Shown here: piece by piece, positions 34,428 to 44,808 of the stretch | How the letters are laid out: each line of letters starts with the position of its first letter | How positions within the stretch are numbered: the first letter of the stretch is position 1 | Origin: Alopecurus myosuroides | Lineage: Eukaryota > Streptophyta > Magnoliopsida > Poales > Poaceae | NCBI GenBank assembly: GCA_028641055.1 | Contig: CM054057.1 | Coordinates: forward strand, 396,970,541-397,034,540 | DNA: 64,000 bases | Direction of reading: 5' to 3' | Notes under the pieces: model-generated | What the model saw: only the letters and a program-made list of their open reading frames with translations | What the model was told of the DNA's origin: nothing | Database searches by the model: none | Position numbers and translations under genes: made by a program

Positions 34428-36408
34428 GTCCAATTAAATTGTGTTATCTTGTCAAGTAGTTCATTTTGATGCATCTATTAACATGACATGCATCATCCCA
34501 TGTTTGTGCACCTATGCCATGATATTGATTGTTTATCTTTCTGCATTGTTTGTTTGCTTCTTCTCGGATACACGACGACGTTGAGACCGACGATCCTTAC
34601 GACACCCCTTCTAAGGAGTTAGCTCAGTACCAGGCTACTGGGTTTTGCAGGCAAGTTATCACTCACATGAACCACTGTGTTCCTTTCAACCTTGGTTACC
34701 GATACTTTCCGTTGTTCTTTCCTGCTAGCCTTAGTAGTTGTTGTTTCTGTTACGAACCCATCACATGAATCCCTTAACCTTGATATTGCCTCACCTCCAC
34801 TCCTATCACCCCTTTGGTTGAGCCAGTGTCTTACTAGCATGCTTAGGTTGTTTGCTCGAGTCTGTTACCCGTTACTTTCTGTTACTACTTCATTATGTTC
34901 TGGGGGCTCGATGTTAAACAATGAATCGTGCTAATGTTACTATTAATAATAAATTTGATGATAAGGCACCGGCAGGAGGCCCTGTGTGGTTTTGAGGCCT
35001 GCTAGTGTCGACCCTAATAGGAAAAGGGTCTTGTCTACTGATCCATGATGAGCGCACTACCCGCATGTGGGAAGCGAGTATGGGCGCCCCCCTCAACTTG
35101 ACCTGATTCGCATCTCGTCCAAATCGCCTCATTTAGTTCGTGTTTTCCATTTCCCGCATGCATGTTTTTGCGAGCCCAGGCCAGGGTGGAACTTTCGTAG
35201 TCGGCATATAGGGGGACACGTTCTTAGAGTGCTATGAGGGTCCATTTTCTTCTGGGCTCGATTAGCCGTGCGCCCAAGGTGCTTTGGGCTTGATGCGAAG
35301 AATGGTTGGTTGTGTTGAGTGCCCCGCTTGGTGGGGTGATCTCCCATCTGGCGGGTTATTCATACGTGTACGGCCAAATTGGTGCAACCCTGCAGGGATA
35401 ATCTTCTCGAGAAGCCGTGTTTTCCGCGGTTATGGATTACTTGGTGAAAGTACTGGCTAACAAGTACTCAGGACAACTTAAACATAATGATCAAACATGT
35501 TACACCCAATGATTAATAACTTGACTAGTAATAGGTTGATGACACAATAACTTGATTCACCTTTAATACAACTGTGTGAGTTATCCTCGGATTGCTTCTT
35601 TGGATAAGGGGCGAGATCCAGGATGGGTTTGTTTGGAGTTATCTTTCAGTTGGTTACAATCCTCGATCTTATCTCCTTTCTGTTAGCCGGCAGTTGTAGT
35701 ATGTTTCTGTAGTTGGTTAGCGCAGCCAGTTGCAGCATCTTCATACCCCTTTTCTTCCGTTGAACCCAAGGCATCTGTGCTTGGTGTTGACGGGTTACAC
35801 TTTGGTGAACTGTGAGTCTTGCTTGCCAGTACGTTTATGTACTGACCCCTTTGGGGCTGTGGTTTCCGCAGACCTACGTTTCCGAGGATCTACATGGTGG
35901 CTACTACGTGGAGTATGACGAGACTGCTGACGAGTAGATAGCGGACCCGGGCAGGATCCGAGACTTCGTGGATGGGCTCCGTCTTTTCGTTTCCGGCCTC
36001 TTAGGCCTATTTGGTTCTTGTCTGTACTCAGACATGTTGAATGCTTCCGCTGTGATGTAATGATGTATTGTTGGGGCATGTGCCCTCTGAATGATTGTAT
36101 TTGCTATCTCTGCTCTAATGAGAGCCATTTGCAACTTATTTCAATCTTTTGTGTCGTAGAGATCTGTTGTGATATCAGTTGTTCAACGCCGTTGACGTAC
36201 CATGTGTGTATGTTTTGGAGTACGTCACGGAAGTGTCCGGATTTCTATGGGATAGTTTACGTCGACGCTGAACAGATAGGGGTTGGTTGTCACACATACG
36301 TGTGTTGGCCTACTCGTAAGAGGACGCGTGTGCCGGTAAGCCCCGTAATCCAATCTACTACTGTTCAACGGAACGGCGAGTATCCTCTAGAAGTCCGGGT
36401 GCGACAAA

Positions 36409-36420
36409 TGGTATCAGAGC
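36409..36420 (+). other. Primer-binding site of element A
   Basis: TGGTATCAGAGC, complementary to the 3' end of initiator tRNA-Met, two bases after the 5' LTR. Confidence 0.9.
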
Positions 36421-36783
36421 CTGTCTGCCTGTAGGATCCCTTTTTACTGGTCGCAGTTGAGTCTAGAAACTATTTTGTAGCTATATAGGAAAAATGAAAC
36501 GTGAGAGTAGGAATTCTGCCATTTTATTTCTTTCCCCACCCACCCTCCCTTTTCTGGTAAGGAAGTGCAACGTTGTTTTTCTCCTCTCATCTAAACTTTC
36601 AAGTTAGGATTTCACGAATTCTGGTTTCTCTAGGATGGTTATATCTACTAGACCATAGGAAAGGAGGTGGTTGTGACATGATTTATCATGTTGCCTACTC
36701 ACGATTGAGAACGGAGGCGTGTAAGCCCCGAAAGCAGATCCTCTATTCCTTAAGCAGTAGATATTGATCCTTTAGAAGCACGG

Positions 36784-37230
36784 ATGGGTTTATCCGTAGT
36801 ACCTCAGGAGTGTTTTGTTCTCGTTTTCCCCGATGTTGCTATCCTGTTCTTCTCAACATCCTTTTCGTCCGTTCAAATCTTGTTGTTGTTTTCCACATCA
36901 ATTCTTTTACCGGCGTCAAATCAAAACTTCCCAAATATCAAGTCTATCTGGCCAGAAAGGTTGTTGTTGTTGTTGATTTTAGTATGCCTCCCACTTCCTG
37001 AATCAACTGAAAGTAACTCAAAACCTCTCCCTTTATTTGAAAATGTTCCGGTGGTTTCCAAATTCCCTGACGTCTTTCCAGAAGAATTGCCAGAAATTCC
37101 TATCGTTTTGAACTTCCAGAAAAACTATCCAATGTGCACGATGTGTTTCACGTGTCACAGCTCAAGAAGATCTTCCCAAGAAGTATCCGGACCTTTTCTT
37201 TTCTCAGTAGGAATCTCGGGGCGCGATTCC
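36784..37230 (+). pseudogene. Ty3/gypsy pol remnants in element A interior
   Basis: One frame shows KFPDVFPEELPEIP (about 37055-37098), the conserved segment just before gypsy reverse transcriptase. About 40 bp later, another frame shows NVHDVFHVSQLKK (about 37130-37170), the typical segment near the end of gypsy integrase. Reverse transcriptase, RNase H and most of integrase between them are missing, so a large internal deletion joins the two. This assigns the element to the gypsy lineage. No enzyme can be made. Confidence 0.8.
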
Positions 37231-37247
37231 TTCAAGGGGGGGCGTTT
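37231..37247 (+). other. Polypurine tract of element A
   Basis: TCAAGGGGGGGCG with a short T run, directly before the 3' LTR; the likely plus-strand priming site. Confidence 0.75.
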
Positions 37248-39024
37248 TGTAACAGCCCAAGTATGAAAACCTACCATTTAGAATGTTTGATTTCTTGTTA
37301 TTAAAGTATTGCATCATGGCATCATATTTATTTCATTGTTTGCCTTGTTTACTATTTGTTTTGCATCTGTTCTTATTTGTTTTCACAATGAAACTCAAAC
37401 AATTTCAAATACTTTGTTTTCATACTTGTTCTGTTACAACCTTTGAAATAAAAACCACAAATAAAAACAACCAAATTGTTTTCTTTTTATTCCATGTTGA
37501 TCACTTATTAAAATTGTGGGTTTTAATCAAACAAATAATTTCCAAATCACCTTCAAGTTCAAATCAAATGCATTAAGCAGAACCAATTTGAACTTATGAA
37601 TTTAATCAAATTAAATTATAGGGGTCACCCTATTTAAAAGTGTGTTTTATTAATGTTCATCTAATAAAGAAATTCATTCAAATTTGGTTTATTTCCAAAC
37701 AACACCAATTTCCAAGTCATTAAGACTACCAAACTATTCTAATAATTTTAATCACATTAATCATAGGGGTTACCCTATTACAATCCTTGTTTTCCATATT
37801 AATCCATTAATTCCCAAACTGCTTTCAAATTCAACCAAATCACTAAATAGCACCTCTTTGAAATTAAAACTAACCAAAACCTTGTTGTGCTCTTTATTTC
37901 CAATTACATTCTTTTGATCACCCTATTTCTAATAATATTGTGCAATAACCATTTAATAATAAAATTTACTCAAACACCATCCAAATCCAAACAGCCCCAA
38001 AAATATAAATGTTTTGAATTCCAAACTTGGTTTATGGTTGTAGTTGACCTAACACACTCCCATGAATTTTTCCAAGATTTTATCAACTCCAAAAACTATC
38101 TAATTCTTCCATTTTCTCTTTGCTACAAAAAAAACAGGAGAACCAAAAATAATAAAAAAGAACCACCTAAGCCCACCTAAACCCCAGCCCACCAAACCAG
38201 CGAAGGCCCAGCCTCCCTTCTTCTTCGTACGGCTCCTCATCGGAGGGGAACACGTCGACAGAGGCGGTGATGAACGGACAGCAGCTGCCTCCCCCCCTTA
38301 AAGCTCTCCACCACGAGCTCCCTGCGTACCCTAGGCCCTCCTCAACCCTCTCCTTCCTCCTGCGCCGCCGCCCCCTTCTCCCTCCTCTTCCCCCCTTCTC
38401 TGTATCTTTTTTCGGACCCGAGAGAGAGAGCAGACCACTATTGTCGCCGTGGCGCCGCCGCTATGGTTCCCCTTGAGCCTGTACGAGCACGCCACGGTCT
38501 ACTCCTTGCTGTCCTCTTCGTCCACATCAAAGGGATCGAGCCAAGAGCGCCTAGGCTGCCGCCGGTGCCCAGTTCCTCTTCTCCGACCAGCCACCTGCTC
38601 CGGCGAAATTCGCCGACCACGGACTTCCTCGCAACCGATTGACTACAGCAGCAGCCTCCGGGTGAGCACTCCGTCCGATTCCCGCCCTTCTCGCCTCGAT
38701 TTTCTTGCTGTACCTGTCGCTTACCTTCCGTGCACGTTGCTGTCCGCCATGGACTCCATGGCTGCAAGCTCGTGGTCGAGCTGCTGCTACTGGACTCGGT
38801 CCTCTCCTTCCGTGGATGCCCTCCCATGCACCCTGGAACCCCCTGCCACACACCTACACACCACCGCACTCGCGTATGCTCGCCAGGAACCAGCGGAGGG
38901 ACGCCGATCTTCGCCTTCGTCGGACACCAGTCTAAAGATTGGATCCTGTTCGTCAATGGTTCAGTTAACGGTGGCAGCGCACATCAAAAACATGCCGCAG
39001 CACAGACCTATCACCAAACACATC

Positions 39025-39088
39025 TAGCCCAGTGGCTGGCTCCCTCGCCCTGCTCCCAGCCGTCCCGAGGTCGAACCCCCGCGGCCGC
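39025..39088 (+). other. tRNA-like module 1 in 3' LTR of A
   Basis: Second copy of the A-box-bearing module, identical at the A and B boxes to 33058-33121. Confidence 0.5.
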
Positions 39089-39171
39089 ACATTCTTTTTC
39101 TGAATTTTGGTTCGATTCCTGTTAACTGAACATAACCTTCCCCGCAGCCCGTCCTCTGTCACAAACACAAG

Positions 39172-39236
39172 CGAGCCCCACTGGTTAGCTCCTTGTGCGC
39201 GCACTAGAGGTGCAGGGTTCGATCCCCCTGCGCCCC
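39172..39236 (+). other. tRNA-like module 2 in 3' LTR of A
   Basis: Second copy of the module with GGTTCGATCCC. It differs upstream (GCGAGCCCC against CCAGCCCC) but keeps the T-arm stem. Confidence 0.55.
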
Positions 39237-40368
39237 AAAAACCAAATCCTTTTTTCCCAATTGTTTTGATACTCAAACTTCTCAGTAATCACAACTAGGC
39301 CCTTAAAAATTAATTCTAGACCCCTGAAATATTTTTCCTAAGTCCCTAATGGATTAAAAATGGCAGATTTGCACTATATCTTGTAAATTGCATAAGAAAA
39401 TCATTGTAACTCCAAATTTAACTTTTTAAATATGTTTTCTGTCCCAAATTAAATGTTCTATCCAAATATAAAATTTGTTTACTGTTTTGAATATTTTAAA
39501 TTGTTGAAATATTTGAATTCTTGTTAAATTCACTTAAACTTGCAAAATTCATAACTTGTTCATAAAAATTCCAAATTCCACAAACTAAATATGTTTTCCC
39601 ATCAACTTTTCATGTACTTTACAAATATAAATTTTGTTTGCTGTTTTGAATAATTTAAATTGCTGAAAACAACTGTTTCTTGTTTATTGCATTTAAAATT
39701 GCCAAAATAATAACTTGCTCATTTTAAATCCAATTTCAACAAATGAAATATGTTTTCCATGCAAAATTAAACCACCTTTCCAAATATAAAATTTGTTTCA
39801 TGTTTTGAATAATTAAAATTGGTTAAATAATTCAAACCTTGTTTAATTCATTTAATATTGCTAAATTCATAACTTGATCAAAACAAATTCTTTTGGGACA
39901 TATAAAATATGTTTTCAAACCATCAAAGCATAAACTTTTCAAATATGAACTTGGTTTAATGTGTTGATCAAATAAAATTCAATTAACATCCACACTTGAA
40001 TTAATTCCAATTTAATTCTTGTTTAACTTGTTTAATTCCTAAATAATTTATTTGAAATCCTTTTTCAACAAGTGAAACATGCAATCCACCTAAAATTGTG
40101 TGTTCTTATCAAATATAAACTTTGTTATCTATTTTGAACAATTAAACTTGTTGAAAACAACAATTAGTTGTGTGACATGTTTTAAGTAACCAAACTTTCC
40201 AAACTTAATCAATGATTTCCAAAACTTGTTCCAATCCTTTTTCACTTGCATCTATCATTGTTATTTGTTGTTATTTTGTTGTTATCATCATGCATGCATC
40301 ATGCTAACAACTCTCACATAATAATTAATTGTAAATCATTTGTTTCCACTTAGTTCAATGGATCTTTT

Positions 40369-40393
40369 CCATATGCAATCCAATTGCATATGG
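40369..40393. repeat. 11-bp perfect inverted repeat in 3' LTR of A
   Basis: Same arms and CCA loop as 34403-34427. Confidence 0.9.
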
Positions 40394-43300
40394 GTCCAAT
40401 TAAATTGTGTTATCTTGTCAAGTAGTTCATTTTGATGCATCTATTAACATGACATGCATCATCCCATGCTTGTGCACCTATGCCATGATATTGATTGTTT
40501 ATCTTTCTGCATTGTTTGTTTGCTTCTTCTCGGATACACGACGACGTTGAGACCGACGATCCTTACGACACCCCTTCTAAGGAGTTAGCTCAGTACCAGG
40601 CTACTGGGTTTTGCAGGCAAGTTATCACTGACATGAACCACTGTGTTCCTTTCAACCTTGGTTACCGATACTTTCCGTTGTTCTTTCCTGCTAGCCTTAG
40701 TAGTAGTTGTTTCTGTTACGAACCCATCACATGAATCCCTTAACCTTGATATTGCCTCACCTCCACTCCTATCACCCCTTTGGTTGAGCCAGTGTCTTAC
40801 TAGCATGCTTAGGTTGTTTGCTCGAGTCTGTTACCCGTTACTTTCTGTTACTACTTCATTATGTTCTGGGGGCTCGATGTTAAACAATGAATCGTGCTAA
40901 TGTTACTATTAATAATAAATTTCATGATAAGGCACCGGCAGGAGGCCCTGTGTGGTTTTGAGGCCTGCTAGTGTCGACCCTAATAGGAAAAGGGTCTTGT
41001 CTACTGATCCATGATGAGCGCACTACCCGCATGTGGGAAGCGAGTATGGGCGCCCCCCTCAACTTGACCTGATTCGCATCTCGTCCAAATCGCCTCATTT
41101 AGTTCGTGTTTTCCATTTGCCGCATGCATATTTTTGCGAGCCCAGGCCAGGGTGGAACTTTCGTAGTCGGCATATAGGGGGACACGTTCTTAGAGTGCTA
41201 TGAGGGTCCATTTTCTTCTGGGCTCGATTAGCCGTGCGCCCAAGGTGCTTTGGGCTTGATGCGAAGAATGGTTGGTTGTGTTGAGTGCCCCGCTTGGTGG
41301 GGTGATCTCCCATCTGGCGGGTTATTCATACGTGTACGGCCAAATTGGTGCAACCCTGCAGGGATAATCTTCTCGAGAAGCCGTGTTTTCCGCGGTTATG
41401 GATTACTTGGTGAAAGTACTGGCTAACAAGTACTCAGGACAACTTAAACATAATGATCAAACATGTTACACCCAATGATTAATAACTTGACTAGTAATAG
41501 GTTGATGACACAATAACTTGATTCACCTTTAATACAACTGTGTGAGTTATCCTCGGATTGCTTCTTTGGATAAGGGGCGAGATCCAGGATGGGTTTGTTT
41601 GGAGTTATCTTTCAGTTGGTTACAATCCTCGATCTTATCTCCTTTCTGTTAGCCGGCAGTTGTAGTATGTTTCTGTAGTTGGTTAGCGCAACCAGTTGCA
41701 GCATCTTCATACCCCTTTTCTTCCGTTGAACCCAAGGCATCTGTGCTTGGTGTTGACGGGTTACACTTTGGTGAACTGTGAGTCTTGCTTGCCAGTACGT
41801 TTATGTACTGACCTCTTTGGGGCTGTGGTTTCCGCAGACCTACGTTTCCGAGGATCTACATGGTGGCTACTACGTGGAGTATGACGAGACTGCTGACGAG
41901 TAGATAGCGGACCCGGGCAGGATCCGAGACTTCGTGGATGGGCTCCGTCTTTTCGTTTCCGGCCTCTTAGGCCTATTTGGTTCTTGTCTGTACTCAGACA
42001 TGTTGAATGCTTCCGCTGTGATGTAATGATGTATTGTTGGGGCATGTGCCCTCTGAATGATTGTATTTGCTATCTCTGCTCTAATGAGAGCCATTTGCAA
42101 CTTATTTCAATCTTTTGTGTCGTAGAGATCTGTTGTGATATCAGTTGTTCAACGCCGTTGACGTACCATGTGTGTATGTTTTGGAGTACGTCACGGAAGT
42201 GTCCTGATTTCTATGGGATAGTTTACGTCGACGCTGAACAGATAGGGGTTGGTTGTCACACATACGTGTGTTGGCCTACTCGTAAGAGGACGCGGGTGCC
42301 GGTAAGCCCCGTAATCCAATCTACTACTGTTCAACGGAACGGCGAGTATCCTCTAGAAGTCCGGGTGCGACAGAGGATTAGGTATAAAAGGTCAATGAAA
42401 GATGATGTTAAACCCCCAGTGACGAAAAAGATGAAGAAGCCCTCTCCAGATGTAGTTGAACTATACGAATAGTTTGTGCGTCATTCTTGTAATCTCAAGT
42501 CTGACCGTCAAAAGAAAGGAAAAGATGACCCGTGAGTCTTTTTTTTTGGCTTTTTCTCATAGTCCTTTAATTATGTGACTTTTTTGCTACTAGCTACTCC
42601 TTTTTGCTTTATTTTTTATCATTGCAGCAACCTGGACACCTCTGATTATGTTTCATGTATTTTTCAGGCCTCCTTTCATTCTAATTGGGCGGTCTCACTA
42701 TGACTACAAGAGTTTTCATAATTCTCTAGGCCCCAGGAAATGTCTTGACACTCAAGTCATGTGTGTTTGGTCTGAGATTTTCAATAAGGATGCCAAAAGA
42801 GAAGAGGAAAATAGCAAAGCTGCTTTGAAAAGATATGTTTTCAATTACTACACAACGGTTAGTTATGTCCCAAGAATTTTTGCTGCATGCCTTAGCTGAC
42901 AAATTCACCCTACTATAACTTTTGTTTTCCTTTTTTTTTCCTTTTATTTGTTTCTTCATGAGTAGCAAAAGCTCATAGTTGATCCAGACAAGTTTAACCC
43001 AGCTGAAGTTGTGAGAGAGTTCAGAAGCCAAAATGTGAAGTTCAAGATCATGAAAAAAGACCTTGTGAGTTATGCCTTCCTCTTCCTACAATTTTTCTCT
43101 ATGTTGTAATTACATCGGTATTAGTTTACGAATCCTGTTGTGCTAATTTGTTATTCATTTTATTCCACTACATTAGCTACACTTCCCTATAGTCAAGGAC
43201 AACCACTGGATGGTATGCACTGTCAACTTGCTACACGATCAGTTACATGTGTTTGATTCAATGAACCACAAGGATAAGAGCTTTTTGGAGGAAGCCGTAA

Positions 43301-43903
43301 ACAACCTGGTTAGTTGTTAGAACTGTCTACAAGGATTACATTTTTTTGTGTGTATCACACTGATTTCTATTTTTTTGCTATTCCAGTTTATTAACTTTGC
43401 GACACTTTGCAAAGCTTTTGGAGTTTCAAACATAGACATGGACATCTACACACTTGTCACAATCGCCCACCCGCAGCAGAAGACGCTGTATGATCCTTTT
43501 TCTTTGATGCAAATATAGTTTTCAAGCCACTTGTAGAAGTTTCTGTTTTTTGGGCAGAAATGCTCCTATACTTAGGTTTATATGCTCTTTTAGAAGTTTA
43601 TGTTTGCTACAACAGTGTCAATTTATTGCTACCTCCATGTATCCGGTCATTATACATTTTCGAGTTCGCTGCTAACTATGTGCATTTCTTTCTTTTCTCT
43701 TTTCCAGCTATGACCGTGTTTTCTTCACAATGTTGTTCATTCAGCACTTCGATGCTAAAAGCATGACATCCTTCTCCAAGGATGATCTTCCTACATATCG
43801 CATGGTTGTCGTAGCTAAGCTCATCCAGGATAGAGAGAACAAAGGCAACATCATGGACATCATGGAGGCTTGCTTGGAGTCTAAGGCGGGGGGTAGCCAC
43901 TAG

Positions 43904-44808
43904 TAGTTTCATGTAGCCTGGAGTGACAATCGTGACGTGTAAATTTGCATTAGCCTCATCTAGTGTAAAGTTTGGGATGAAACAACCCTTATATGTTTTC
44001 TGTTTTTTCCTATGTTATTCCTGCTGGAATCTACTGATCCACGGATTGTGTCATTTGTCGAACAAATGAATGTGGCTATCAATGATAGACTTGACTATGT
44101 TTAACCATGGCAATGAATGTAGTTTTCTCCTGCTTGGTTCAAATGATATAAAATGAATTTACCTTTGGTGATTACCCTGTTTTGCTACAAATTATATCAA
44201 ATGAATTCTCTGTTTTTCTGGAACCTTTTTATTTTTTGTTCCCGGTGATTAGCCTATTTTGCTACAATAGGGGCATCTGTTTGCTTCAAAGTAAAATTTT
44301 AATGCTACAATAGAGGCATCTGTTTGCTACAGAGCAAATTTTTGGTATCCTGAAGAAAGCTATTGAAACCCCCAGAACAAAACAGTTTGTTGCTCACGCA
44401 GAGTAAATTATTTGCTCCAATATTAGAAATTCACTGCTTCATACACAATAAAATGTTGCTACCTACATTTTTCCACAATCAAAATAGATAATTTTCGTTT
44501 CATATAACTGAGTACATTTTTTAATTGCTCCAATGCAAGAATACAAGTTATCCACATAATAAAGTTTTTGGTATTAAATTCCCATATTTTCTCACAAGGT
44601 ATCTCTGTTTCAAATCATTCTATCCCAATAGTACCAATGCCATGTACAAGTATATTTTCATCCTAACAACTTCTTCGTAGCAATTGTTTTCAAAAACATC
44701 AACATAGAACAGCTACAGCCTTAGTTCAACCCCAACTGCCATCCGTTCATCCTCCATCTGTTTAGCAACACAATCTTTCACTGTATGTCCCTCCTAATGA
44801 CACCATGG
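43904..44808. other. MULE intergenic region between convergent genes
   Basis: AT-rich DNA with TTTGCTAC motifs between the stop of the Ulp1-like gene and the end of the transposase gene. No coding signal. Confidence 0.6.

Larger units (their letters stand above)
31269..36406 (+). repeat. 5' LTR of element A
   Basis: Zones, in order: AT-rich about 31269-32150; GC-rich exon-like block about 32190-33000, with CCTCCGGGTGAGC as a possible 5' splice site near 32690; two tRNA-like modules (33058-33121 and 33205-33269); very AT-rich 33300-34520; the inverted repeat 34403-34427; and a G/C-balanced block 34540-36406 shared with element B. ORFs in it (for example 32302-33060) are not preserved in the other LTR and are not taken as genes. 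Confidence 0.92.
31269..42372 (+). mobile_element. LTR element A: giant-LTR, internally deleted gypsy-type retrotransposon (LARD-like)
   Basis: TSD GAGGA at 31264-31268 and 42373-42377. The 5' LTR is 31269-36406 (5138 bp) and the 3' LTR 37248-42372 (5125 bp), almost identical, so the insertion is recent. LTR ends are TGTAACAGCCC...GGGTGCGACA. The interior is only 841 bp: a primer-binding site, non-coding leader, a scrap of Ty3/gypsy pol and a polypurine tract. It cannot move without a partner element. Similar large-LTR non-autonomous elements (LARDs such as Sukkula) are known in Triticeae, but I cannot name the family. It splits exon 7 of the Ulp1-like gene. Confidence 0.92.
37248..42372 (+). 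repeat. 3' LTR of element A
   Basis: Differs from the 5' LTR by scattered substitutions and small indels, including loss of 13 bp near 37608 (one CTAATTTAATCAA unit). The GC-rich block, both tRNA-like modules, the inverted repeat and the conserved block are all kept. Confidence 0.92.
27528..43903 (+). pseudogene. MULE-borne Ulp1/SENP-type (C48) cysteine protease-like gene, broken
   Basis: Multi-exon plus-strand gene. Suggested exons: ATGGAG at 27528-27533, 27960-28697, 28808-28969, 29078-29206, 29644 to about 30400, 30520-30630, 30808-30918, 31200-31268 continued at 42378-42531 after the LTR insertion, 42668-42857, 42966-43064, 43177-43308, 43387-43487, 43708-43903. The N-terminal half (SPFNVPNELIDFVAMNTVC) is the helical region seen in MULE Ulp1 proteins. 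The C-terminal half has the protease triad His (NHWMV, 43204) and Asp (VFDSM, 43255). The Asp-Cys-Gly of the nucleophile is Asp-Arg-Val (43712-43720). In-frame stops lie at about 28224, 28263, 28374, 30001 and 42470. The protein would have cleaved SUMO-like conjugates; its role in transposition is unknown. Confidence 0.75.
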
